From Pseudoneurospora amorphoporcata (Eukaryota > Ascomycota > Sordariomycetes > Sordariales > Sordariaceae), in the NCBI GenBank assembly GCA_033297205.1, contig MU859220.1:17857-81856 (forward strand): a DNA stretch of 64,000 bases. The letters are read 5' to 3'. The notes below the pieces were generated by a model. The model saw nothing but the letters and a program-made list of their open reading frames with translations. It had not been told where the DNA came from and did no database searches. Every line of letters begins with the position of its first letter. Position 1 is the first letter of the stretch. This document shows, piece after piece, positions 46,516-56,327 of the stretch. The translations under genes were made by a program, and so were the position numbers.

Positions 46516-48265
46516 ATGGCTTCCCACCAACCCCCCGATGGTCACCATGGTGCCTTCCACAACAGGAAGTTCAGCATCAACCGCAATACTGGTATCCCCA
46601 GACCTGCCCGTCGCTTCTCCATTGGAGAGCCCAGCGCTACTGGTATGTTGTTCTGACCCAGGGCATCATCGCAAACATGTTTTCCAGGCTAATCAGGAAC
46701 TCAGAGGCAACCAGCCAGATTCACCGAAAGTTCAGAGCAGCTCATGAGGGGTACGTCGTCGTCCGTGCCACCCGCTGAAATCGGATGAACCATTGTTCTG
46801 ACCTTTTCCCGAATAGACATCTTCCTCATGCTGGCCTGGATGCCACTCGATCCTCCACCGGAGTCATCTGGTGCTCCGAGCAAGCCGGCGAGTATGGTTT
46901 CTTTGAGGAGCCCGAGAAGTGGGCAAACCTCGGACGTACGTGTTTACCTGCCACCCCAGTAACGTTGCGATATCACCCACCAACACACAAATCACAGAGG
47001 GCGCCCCCGAAGTCGACGATGAAATCGAGGGCTGCTTCCCCCGCCCCCAGCAGCTCGACATCTCGGTAAACTCTCGCGAGTACGGTCCCACAGCCGGCAT
47101 CAAGCCTCTCCGCGAAGCCGTCGCCAACCTCTACAACGAGATGCACCGCCAAGGTAAAGAATCCAAGTACACGTGGGAGAACGTAGCCATCGTGCCCGGC
47201 GGTCGCGCCGGTCTGATCCGCATCGCCGCCGTCCTCAACAACGCCTACGTCGGCTTCTTCATCCCCGACTACACGGCCTACAACGAGATGTTATCCCTGT
47301 TCAAGAACTTTGCCGCCATCCCCGTCCCGCTTTCCGAAGAAGACGGCTACCACATCCACCCCGAGAAGATTGCCGAGGAAATCGCCCGTGGCACTTCGGT
47401 CATCATCACCTCCAACCCGCGCAACCCCACCGGCCGCGTCGTCGCCAACCCCGAGTTGGCCGAAATCCAAGATATCTGCCGCGAGCGCGCCACTCTTGTC
47501 TCGGACGAGTTCTACTCGGGATACAACTACACCTCCAACTGCGACGGCACCACCATTTCGGCCGCCGAAAACATCAAGGACGTAGACGAGGACGACGTCC
47601 TCATCATCGACGGCCTGACCAAGCGCTTCCGCCTGCCCGGCTGGCGCGTAGCTTGGATCTTGGGACCCAAGGAGTTCATCAAGGCCATTGGCTCGTGCGG
47701 CTCCTACCTCGACGGCGGCACCAACGTGCCCTTCCAGGAGGCGGCCATCCCCATGCTTGAACCCACGCTGGTGAAAGCGGAGATGAAGGCTTTGCAGCGC
47801 CACTTTATGGATAAGCGCGATTTCGTCGTCGGCCGTTTGAGGGAAATCGGTTTTTCGATCAGACTCGTCCCCGACTCGACTTTCTACCTGTGGCTCAACC
47901 TCGAGTGGTTGCCCAACCCGATTTCCGACGGTTTGAACTTCTTTCAGGCTTGTCTTGAAGAGAAGGTCATCGTCGTGCCGGGTATTTTCTTTGATCTGAA
48001 CCCTAGCAAGCGTCGCGACTTGTTCGATTCCCCCTGCCACCACTTTGTGCGCCTGTCATATGGTCCTACCCGCGAGGTCCTGGAGAGAGGTTGCGATGGT
48101 ATTGAGCGTGTCGTGCGCAAATTCCAGGCGCTGGAGGCTCAGGGCCAGTATGAAGTCCCTCGCGCGCCGAGCCCGAGCAGGACCGAGGGCGACAAGGAGA
48201 GTAAGACTGTTCCTAGCGCTGGTGGGGGTGAGAGGGAGAAGGATGAGACGTTGCACCTGATGTAA
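46516..48265 (+). CDS. Class I/II PLP-dependent aminotransferase, four exons
   Basis: Proposed join is 46516..46642, 46705..46750, 46817..46935 and 46998..48265, 519 aa. The three introns (62, 66 and 62 nt) have GTATGT, GTACGT and GTACGT donors, and together restore a continuous protein: FSIGEPSAT-EATSQIHRKF, AAHEG-HLPHAGLD, EKWANLGQ-GAPEVDD. It is a fold-type I aminotransferase. Visible features are the N-terminal NLGQGAPEV, REAVANLYN, the SNPRNPTGRV loop, the SDEFYSGYN motif with the PLP-stacking Asp and Tyr, and the Schiff-base lysine K306 in GLTKRFRLPGW. The Arg that binds substrate carboxylate is probably in HFVRLSYGP. The N-terminal 55 residues are Arg/Ser-rich and could target an organelle or be disordered. 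Donor and acceptor specificity cannot be deduced. The first two junctions are the least certain. Confidence 0.9.
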
Positions 48266-48589
48266 AGTGTCTGTCTGTCTCTGGCGCGGCATGGGCTTTT
48301 AATTGGCCTTGATGTCATGGCATGGTCTCTACCTGCCTATTCGTTAAGCGGTGTTTTCTCAGTGCGTGCATAACATTAGCGATTTTAGCTACCTAGCGAG
48401 TTTGTGGCTTATTAGAGTCAATTTACTACCACCTTCATACATGTCCGTCTTGATGATATCTACTTTCTTCATTCAATATGACGCCATCCTTTACCTAAAT
48501 ATCCCCCATTATTACCATTACAATTATTCCCAATCACCAACCACTTCTTATCCCTCCTCACTACATCACTTTAAGCTCTGGTGATAGCA
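48266..48589. other. Convergent intergenic region
   Basis: 324 bp between the 3' ends of the aminotransferase and FET3-like genes; it should hold both poly(A) signals. No other feature. Confidence 0.5.
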
Positions 48590-50761
48590 TCAACATCCAT
48601 GCCCTTTTCCCTCCCAACTTCCTCCTCCCAGCCTCTTTTTGCCATTCCCATCCATCCCCTTGCCCACAGCATTAACAGCCTCCTCCTCACTTCCAAAAGA
48701 CACAGCCTGGGATTCAACAGCTTCAGTCCCACGTCTGATCATCACATCAGTTAAAAGACCAGAGGCGGCAACATCTAGCTTCTTCTTTCCTGAAGCCGGA
48801 GCTGCCTCCGCACCATTATTACCAACTGATTTGCTCTTCTCCGAGTACACCCCAGACTCAGACACATTTTCGCCGCTCTCCTTTTTTTCATTTCCAACCG
48901 CCGCAGCAGGCTCGGAAAAGCCATACCAACCCACCACCACCACGCCCAACAGACCAGTCAAACAACTAATCGCCAAAGCCACCACCCCTCCCCTTGTGAA
49001 TCCCGAGTGCAACTCCCCCGGCGGGCAAGGTTGCCCGTCTAGCACCAACCACTCCTTCGGATCGGCATCACTGCTTTGCCCGCGTCCCGCCGCGTTACCT
49101 TGCACTGGGATATCCTTCCCTTTTCCATCTTTACGCTTACAGGCAGAGAAGTGATCCTCCGGGACTTGCAGTGTCCTTTGTAAGATTGAAGGAGCCTCTA
49201 CAAACGTCGCCGCCAACCCACTAATCATGTGCCACTCGATATGACAATGAAACAACCACACGCCTGGGTTATCAGCTCTGAATCTTAGGACTGCGTTCCC
49301 GTTTGGTTCCACTAATAGTGTATCCCGTCTCATTGGGGGGGCTTTTATGGTGTGGTTATAGCTGGGCTCGTTGAGGTTTGAGGACGTGGACCACCACGGT
49401 CCCTCGTCGGGTCCCGAGCGGTGGAGAACCTGAAAGTTGTGGCCGTGCAGGTGGAAGGGGTGGCGGCCTGTGTCGAGGTTGTTTAGCACAAGTTGGATTA
49501 TCGAGTGGTGGGGGAGGATGTAGGGGTGCGTGTAGGTGCCGTAGATTTGGGCGTTGGCGGTGAGTTCAAAAGAAGAGGAGTTGGGGGAAGAGAGGACCGT
49601 GTAGAGGGTGGGTACGAGCGGAGCGACGTAGGTGATGTTGTTGAAGAAGGCGTAGTTGGCGCCGGAGGCGAGGTTGGACATGGATATGTTGAGGGTTATG
49701 GCTTGGTCGGGAAGAGGGAGGATTCCGAGGTTGTCACGGGGATGGAGGTGAGTGTCGTCGAGGGGTGTGAAGGAATCGAGTGGGCTTGGCGTGGGAAGAG
49801 GGGCCGTGTTGTTGTAGAGAAGGTAGCTGGTTACGTTGGGGTTGAGGGAAGGGGGAGTGGTGTCGAAGAGAGTCTGTATCCTCCATGTCAGTCATCTATC
49901 TATCTAGCCCGCTAGTGAAAGACCGAAAAGACCTACCGTATCCATGCTGGCTATCATGGGAAAGTTTCTCGAGGTTTCTCTCTTGGCCTTGACGAGAAAG
50001 CTGCATCTCTGAGCAGCGGACAGATAGATCATGCTTGTCTCCGTTGGATGAACATAGACACCATCCATCTCCACTATGGTCATGTTATGGCCTTCAATCC
50101 AGATGTACTGACCAGCAAAGGCTCCAATGTTGGCCATGCGGAACGAGTAAGTTCTTTCGGGTATCATGGGGATGGTCAAGTTCTGAGTGTCGTTCATCAG
50201 CGCCGCATTGGGTATTGGTTCGGCTCCAGTTGGGTTGTACTTGCTCATGAAGCGAGGTTGCAACACCGACATGGGCTCATGGTACCAGTCGGAAACGGTG
50301 AGAACAAGCTCTTGGTCATATTGGAATGGAGTCTTGGGATCGTGGATAATGAGTGGTCCTCGAAGACCATCGGGATACTGGCCTTGGGCGTGGGAGTGAT
50401 ACCAGTATGTGCCTGGCTGGTCGATGGTGAAATTGTAGGTGAAACTGGCACCCGGCGGAATTGGACATTGTGTGACCATGGAAGAGCCGTCCATGTGAGT
50501 TGACCCGTTCATGAACAAGCCGTGAAAGTGGAGGGAAGTGTCTTGGTCGCCGAGCGAGTTCAAGAGGTTGACAATGAGGCGATCACCAACTTGGGCGTCT
50601 ATCCTCGGAGGCGGCCATTGCTGGTTAATTCCAATGACCTGTCGTTTGGCCAGGCCGTCTGGGCTTGCCGCGGCCCATGATACGTTGAAGTCGTAGACGA
50701 CAGTGGCAGCGTGTGCTGCTGTGATGATGGTAAGGAGAACGATCCGTGAGAATGCCGTCAT
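48590..50761 (-). CDS. FET3: Multicopper ferroxidase FET3, two exons
   Basis: Proposed CDS is complement(48590..49873, 49937..50761), 702 aa; the 63-nt intron (GTAGGT/ACAG) is phase 0. Fet3 oxidises Fe(II) to Fe(III) at the cell surface and passes it to the permease Ftr1. The N-terminus is a signal peptide (IVLLTIITAAHAA). All four copper-ligand motifs are present: H78FH80 in LHFHGLF, H122SH124 in YWYHSHAQGQ, HPFHLHGHNF at about 413-422, and HCHIEWH at about 484-490. The residue ten after the Cys is Leu, as in Fet3 rather than high-potential laccases. Many N-glycosylation sites are seen. A single C-terminal membrane helix (VVALAISCLTGLLGVVVVGW, about 570-590) anchors it, followed by an unusually long cytosolic tail of about 110 residues. 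The divergent neighbour is its partner FTR1. Confidence 0.94.
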
Positions 50762-51580
50762 TGTGAAGGCTCATATGATGGAGGCTGGAGACGAGATGGC
50801 AAAGTGGACATGTCGTGGAATTTGATAAAGCTTGGGTTTGCTCTGTCACGGAAACCGCTCACTCTTTCCCATTTTACCAGGTGTCACCTAGGCCTACCTC
50901 TAGGCCTTGGAAGCCTCAGCGGGTCAAGCAAGCTCCTTCCGCTTCAAGACCGTAGAGCCCACTTTTGCGTGATAGAACCATGGGGAAGGTCGTTTGTACC
51001 CCAGGTATGTGTGACCGCGGACAGTAAATCACTGCATGAGCATTGATTGATGTCGAGAACCCGAATTTATGTACTAGGTAGGTACGTACGTCTTACAACA
51101 CCGCCCACTGAGTGTCCAATGCTACTACCCTGGCATTGATCCGAGTTTGTATTCCCGGCTAACAGCAACCCGAAAAAGTCGACATGGCAGGATAACAGCT
51201 CCTTCCCTGGAGTCCGGAAGGCAAAGCGTGACAACTAATGAGGGAACTCCTGTCGTGCACATGATCACTTGCTGACGACCGGTTCCTTCCTTTTTCTTGG
51301 GAAGAACAGGACCCTCCTTCCCTGTTTAGCTCCATGGCACACAAAGATGTCGTGTGTTCCTTCCATACGAACTTGTCCTTGTTCATGCTTCAAGTTCGGG
51401 AAGTCACCCTCGTTGTGTGAAAGAAAGAGTGCCGAGTGCCACTTCGCTTCCATATTTCCTTTTGTACCTACTTCGTCCTTGTTTTCCCACTCTTCCACCA
51501 TCAACTTTCTCTCCATCCATTTGCCACGCACCACTTGGTAATCCCCACCTTTGCAAAGGACAGCAAACAACAGATCCACA
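50762..51580. promoter_or_regulatory. FET3/FTR1 divergent promoter region
   Basis: The 819 bp lie between the two start codons. GATA-type words that could bind the iron-sensing GATA repressor (SRE/SreA) are TTGATAAAG at about 50821 and AGGATAACAG at about 51188, plus TGATAG near 50971. None matches the full ATCWGATAA consensus known for this factor, so the sites are only candidates. Confidence 0.4.
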
Positions 51581-52911
51581 ATGCAACTCTTCTCCGTTCC
51601 CATCTTCCTCCTCGTGTTCCGCGAGACCCTCGAGACATCCGTCATCATCTCCGTCCTCCTCGTTTTTCTCAAGCAAACTCTTGTCTGCCCGTCATTGCCA
51701 GAGTCCCCAGCGACAATTCCCCTTGACCATACCGGTGAACCCAGGCCCAAAGCTGCACGAGACCAGCCAGGCGAAATCCTATCCCCTGCCCAAACTTTAG
51801 CCCAGCATGATAAACGTCTCTCCCGCTCCCATTCACAGCCCGCTGATCTCCACGTCTATCACGCCCTCCGCCGACAAATCCTCTTGGGCACCATCTCCGG
51901 CTTTCTCTTCTGTATCATCATCGGCGGCGCCGTCATCGGGGTCTTCTACACTTTGGGAGTCAACAAGTGGGAGAGCTCGGGTGCAGAACTGAATTGGGAA
52001 GGGGCATTTTGTTTGTTGGCGAGTTTGATTATTGGTGTGGTGGGTGCGGCGTTGCTGAGGGTGGGCAGGATGAGGCAGAGTTGGAGGGGGAAGATGGTCA
52101 GAGCTATGGAGGGGAAGAAGAAGAAGAAGAGGAACGATGCAAGAGTTACCACGGATGGCGCAGAAAAGAGAGAGAGCTGGTGGGCCAAGATGAAGACGTG
52201 GATGGAAAGGTATGTCATGTTTGTGTTGCCGTTCGTTACGGTGTTGAGAGAGGGCGTGGAGGCGATTGTTTTTGTGGCGGGTGTGTCGTTTGCGGCGCCT
52301 GCCAGCTCGATCCCAATTCCTGCTATTACTGGAATTATCGTGGGAGCTTTGGTTGGGGTGGTTCTGTACCAGTTGAGTCTCTTCTTCTCCTCTCCGATTG
52401 TCGGCTACGTGTAACTGATGAGGCTATTCCCAGATTCGGATCATCGACAAAGCTCCAGCTCTTCCTCGTCCTCTCGACATCACTCCTATACCTCGTCGCA
52501 GCCGGCCTCTTCTCTCGCGCTATATGGGCCTTCGAGAACCAGCAATGGGCGAACGCCATCGGAAGTGACGCGGCTGAGCTCGGCAGCGGCCCTGGCTCCT
52601 ACGACGTCGACAGATCTGTCTGGCATGTGGACTGTTGTAGTCCCACTGTCAATGGCGGAGGCGGTTGGGGCATCTTCAATGCCATGTTCGGCTGGACCAA
52701 CTCGGCAACATACGGCTCCGTCATTGCGTACAATCTGTATTGGCTGGTCGTCGTTGTTTCTTTTCTCGTGATGAGATATCGCGAAGTGAATGGGAAATGG
52801 CCAATGATTCTACGGAAGGTTGAGGTCAAAGGCGGCGGCAAATCGGTAACGGAGCCCTCGTCGAGTCGCGCCATGACACGAGCGAGAAAGCCAGCCTCTT
52901 TGACTGGTTGA
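51581..52911 (+). CDS. FTR1: High-affinity iron permease FTR1, two exons
   Basis: Proposed join is 51581..52371 and 52434..52911, 422 aa. The 62-nt intron has a GTTGAG donor, TAACTGATG branch site and CCCAG acceptor, joining VVLYQ to FGSSTKLQLFLVL in frame. Ftr1 transports Fe(III) delivered by Fet3 across the plasma membrane. The two REXXE iron-ligand motifs are R14ETLE18 in FLLVFRETLETS and R223EGVE227 in TVLREGVEAIVF; the second has Val where REGLE is usual. Seven hydrophobic helices are expected, including GTISGFLFCIIIGGAVIGVF and LYLVAAGLFSRAIWAFE. A Lys run (GKKKKKRN) and a Ser-rich tail are cytosolic. The start is MQLFSVPIF, the family's normal beginning; the upstream in-frame codon is not an ATG. 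It sits divergently next to FET3. Confidence 0.94.
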
Positions 52912-53170
52912 GCGGGAAGAAGAGCAGGTATTGAGGAGAATGCCTGCATCAACCATCCCAACGAAACAAGCCGCTATCAAGGTCCTTGGACTGGAAGACG
53001 TTGCCGGAGGCGACTGTTGAGATGTCGTTTTGACCTTCTATACTTTATCTGTTTATCTGATCATGTAAGCAGCTTTTGATCAAGCATTGTGTTACCGTCT
53101 ATATGCCAACTCATGCAACTGACACTCCGCCCTTAGGTCGTCCCCAAGGCCATACAACAACAAACACCCC

Positions 53171-55294
53171 TCAATACTCTTCTGCCGTCCAATCCCACTC
53201 GTCAGCCAGGAATAATTCCATGGCCATCTTACCCGTCCCCAACGTGCTAGCATATCTCATTCTCGGATCAGCCGCAAGACTTCTGGTGAACTTGAACACC
53301 CTCTTCCCTTTCTCCCTGTCATTATCATCATCTTCTCGCGCCTGCGCCAAACTAACCCAACTAACCTCCTCCTTCCTCTTCTCCCACTCCCCTCTCTTGA
53401 TCGTGATGATCTCGCTGCTAAACATGGCCTGGACGTACTCCAAAAGCGGCAATATTCTCGTCCTGAAGCCGCAATTGGTATGATTCCGGTCAATCTGGTA
53501 ACTCGGACACTGGCGCAGGATAGAAATAAAGTGGCTGACTTCCATGGTCGAGATGCCTCCCAGCCCACTACCTAACCCTGTCCCTGCCCTACCACCAAAG
53601 GAAGGTTTAGGAGGACCAAATACTACACCTGTCCCTGGCCCATTAGCAGCGTCGACCTTTGCGAGGGGGTTTTCCCCGCCATCGTACTGATTAATAGCCC
53701 GGTCAAAGCTCATGGGACTGAAATCCACCAGGGCAAAAAGTCCCTTGGTACACAGAAACCGAATCATCTCGCCCAACTGATAACTATCGCAACTCATGCT
53801 GCTTTCATAGCCCAGCTTGCACTGCCTCCCTTGAGCAGCCGCTTGCAAAGCCGAGGCGGCGTTGGATGTGAAGCTGGCGCCTATGCCTGCGCTGCTGGTG
53901 TTTATGGACCGGGTTTGTGGCGGGCGGACAATGTAAAGCCGGAGAAAGTGGCGTGGGATGGACGCCAGAACAGAAAGAAGGCAATTCCGCCGGTACGAGA
54001 GTTCATCTTCCAAGACGTCGGGGAGGGACCACCATCTTGCCTTGTACCTCCTCATACTCTCTGCTGCTGAGGTCCCCAGACCACCACCTCGGCTAGTATC
54101 GTCACCGTCCTCTTCCTCGTCGTCTTCGGGAGTGGCAGAAAGTGTCCACCGTCTACTCCCGTACATGATCAACTCCCTCGTAGCAGCCTGGAATTTGAGG
54201 GGGAAATCCAGCAGCCAGGAAACCAGTATCTTTTGCCGGAGGAGCTCTTCCCCGGCTAGTGTGAGGGCGTGACCGTCTTGATCCTTTGTAATGCGGGTGG
54301 GCGTGGGGGGCCATTTGATTGGGATCTGGGGAGTGAGTGGGGAGCTAGAACTGGTGGAGAGGGAGGAGGAGACGAGACGGGAGAGGGAGGAGGTGCAGGA
54401 GAAGCGGTCGGCGAGGAGGGAGAGGGTTATTAGGTAGGGTATTGTGAGGGGAGGTGTGGATGGTTGTTTCGGTTCGTCTACCCGTAGCTCTGGTGGCGTC
54501 TTTTCCAGCGGCTTTTTTAGGCCGTTTGGCTGGGCTTTGGCTGGTGTTTTGGCAGGTGTCTTGCCTAATGTTTGACCACCAGGTCTTTGGCCCTTTACCG
54601 GCGTTGCTGTCTTGGTTGCAGGTTTGGATACTGACTTTGGTGTAGGTGCTGGTGCTGGTGCTGCCTTGGGCTCGGTTGGTGGTACTTGTGCTGGATGAGG
54701 CTCTACCGGCGGTGTTACGTCTGTTGGCGGTGGTGTTTCTTCCACTGTCGGCGCTGGTGGTGCGGGCAAACCCCCATGATGCAGTATATACAGCAAATCA
54801 TGAAAGACGTACCTCAGCTCGGCACTCTGCGTAGCCTCGTCATCTTCACGGATGCTCACCCTCGGCAGCTGAGTCCAGTCCGCCTCTCCAGGACTGACAT
54901 TTTGCAGCGAGAGCTTGGCAAACGCCGCCTCGACAGCTTTGGCTTCTGCAAAACGCGTGTCTGACAGCAGACGGGCAAAGTAGGGTGAGTGCTCCTTCAG
55001 CACCGATAGATGGACTCGGAAGCCGACCCTGACTCTGGGCTTGGGCGGTGGTCTTGGTGGTCTTAGGGGTGTCTTTGCGGGTCCTTGTCCCGATGTCTTG
55101 TTGCTGGTCCGAGGAGTTGGGCGCGAAGAGAAGGCGGCGAAGGCTTTCTTGGCGGCGAAGATGACGGGTTTGGAGGTCTCGAAGGTTACGTCTAGAATTA
55201 TGTCGCCGTCGGGGACGATGTCGATGATTTCGAGATGTGAAGGGGCGATGCCGGCACCGCCGTTGAGGGGTGGTGGTTTGGTAGGTGTTGACAT
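53171..55294 (-). CDS. BTB/POZ-like protein, 707 aa
   Basis: Single exon from ATG 55294. Residues about 90-185 resemble a BTB fold: VRVGFRVHLSVLKEHSPYFARLL, then an elongated middle and AELRYVFHDLLYILHHGGLP. A Pro/Ala/Lys-rich spacer with KTPAKTPAKAQ follows (about 190-300). The segment IPYLITLSLLADRFSCTSSLSRLV resembles the helices that close BTB domains in fungal F-box/BTB-type proteins. A second folded half (about 340-707) includes YKARWWSLPDVLEDELSYRRNCLLSVLASIPRHF, CKLGYESSMSCDSYQLGEM and a conserved-looking C-end SLAADPRMRYASTLGTGKMA. BTB proteins often bridge Cul3 ligases or form dimers. The domain is split by low-complexity inserts. No partner is suggested by the neighbourhood. Confidence 0.8.
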   Translation of the reverse strand: MSTPTKPPPLNGGAGIAPSHLEIIDIVPDGDIILDVTFETSKPVIFAAKKAFAAFSSRPTPRTSNKTSGQGPAKTPLRPPRPPPKPRVRVGFRVHLSVLKEHSPYFARLLSDTRFAEAKAVEAAFAKLSLQNVSPGEADWTQLPRVSIREDDEATQSAELRYVFHDLLYILHHGGLPAPPAPTVEETPPPTDVTPPVEPHPAQVPPTEPKAAPAPAPTPKSVSKPATKTATPVKGQRPGGQTLGKTPAKTPAKAQPNGLKKPLEKTPPELRVDEPKQPSTPPLTIPYLITLSLLADRFSCTSSLSRLVSSSLSTSSSSPLTPQIPIKWPPTPTRITKDQDGHALTLAGEELLRQKILVSWLLDFPLKFQAATRELIMYGSRRWTLSATPEDDEEEDGDDTSRGGGLGTSAAESMRRYKARWWSLPDVLEDELSYRRNCLLSVLASIPRHFLRLYIVRPPQTRSINTSSAGIGASFTSNAASALQAAAQGRQCKLGYESSMSCDSYQLGEMIRFLCTKGLFALVDFSPMSFDRAINQYDGGENPLAKVDAANGPGTGVVFGPPKPSFGGRAGTGLGSGLGGISTMEVSHFISILRQCPSYQIDRNHTNCGFRTRILPLLEYVQAMFSSEIITIKRGEWEKRKEEVSWVSLAQAREDDDNDREKGKRVFKFTRSLAADPRMRYASTLGTGKMAMELFLADEWDWTAEEY

Positions 55295-56327
55295 GGTAGG
55301 TTTGGGAATGGGATGAGGTGATTGATGAGAGGGACTACTTCCATGCAGTTGGTGATGTCTCGTCTATATCGGATCCTTCAAACATTCGGGAAAAGGGGAT
55401 CCCACTCAGTAAAGTTCAATCCAATCAAGAGCACCTCTTCCAAGGTTGAATTGTTGCACTCGATACTCCAAGCAGTCAGTTGTCGATGCCTGATATCAAA
55501 GACTACCTAGTCTACGTGATCAGCACAAGTTGCTCTTGTTATAAAATATCAAGAGGGAAACAGTGCATGACAATTTGAGATTGAACTCATAGACCGTGAC
55601 GCTTCATCTTTCTACTCACTTGTGATTCGCCGAGACGAAAACGCCACGAGCCCAACTCTTGACTTGACGGGAGAAACAGAGATGTCCATAGAGTCCAGTG
55701 GTTGTTGACAAGTCTGCAAGTCTAGGATCATTTGGTGAAGCGGCAAGGTTAGTAATCTAGGAAGGCGAAATTGTTAGTGCAGCTGTGCATACCTACACAA
55801 CTCGCAATTTGACCGAACTGATACGGGTAATTACCGCGCTTTGTGTTGCTCTTTTTTGTACAGCTTCAGATGATGCTTCAGACCGGGCCTTCCGAGATCG
55901 GATCTGGACCATCCAATGTCTCGTCTCGTCCAGCAGATGGAAAGGAGAGCCCTTTTCAAGATTTGTTTGCCTCGTGTTCACAGATCCTGCATTCAATCAA
56001 GGTGTTTGCTTGTTTCCTGTCCACAGTTAGAGTGAAACGTGGGAGGGTTGGCGTAGAATAGTGGCTAGCAGTGAAAATTGCCGTAAAAAGAAAAAATTAG
56101 GTAATAATATAGCGCGCGCCGCCGAGACCGCTAACTGGACGGCCCAAGACAATGGGAGCCCACTCCCGACCAAGAGACGGGACCGACGTCAACCTTTTCG
56201 GCCGGTTTCCTCTTTTTCGTCTCTTTTTTTCTAGCATCTCCCCATCTTCCCTTTCCCACCGTTCGAGGGATTCTCTCCGTCTTTCCCTACAACGTGTCTT
56301 GACACCTCGTCGTCGTCACCTTAGGCA
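55295..56327. other. Divergent intergenic region (BTB-like / PP2C)
   Basis: About 1 kb with both promoters. A pyrimidine-rich leader precedes the PP2C start (about 56215-56320). No gene is seen. Confidence 0.5.

Noticed and set aside
47291..48043. 250-codon minus ORF antisense to the aminotransferase
   Set aside because: Shadow of the highly biased coding strand; no independent evidence.
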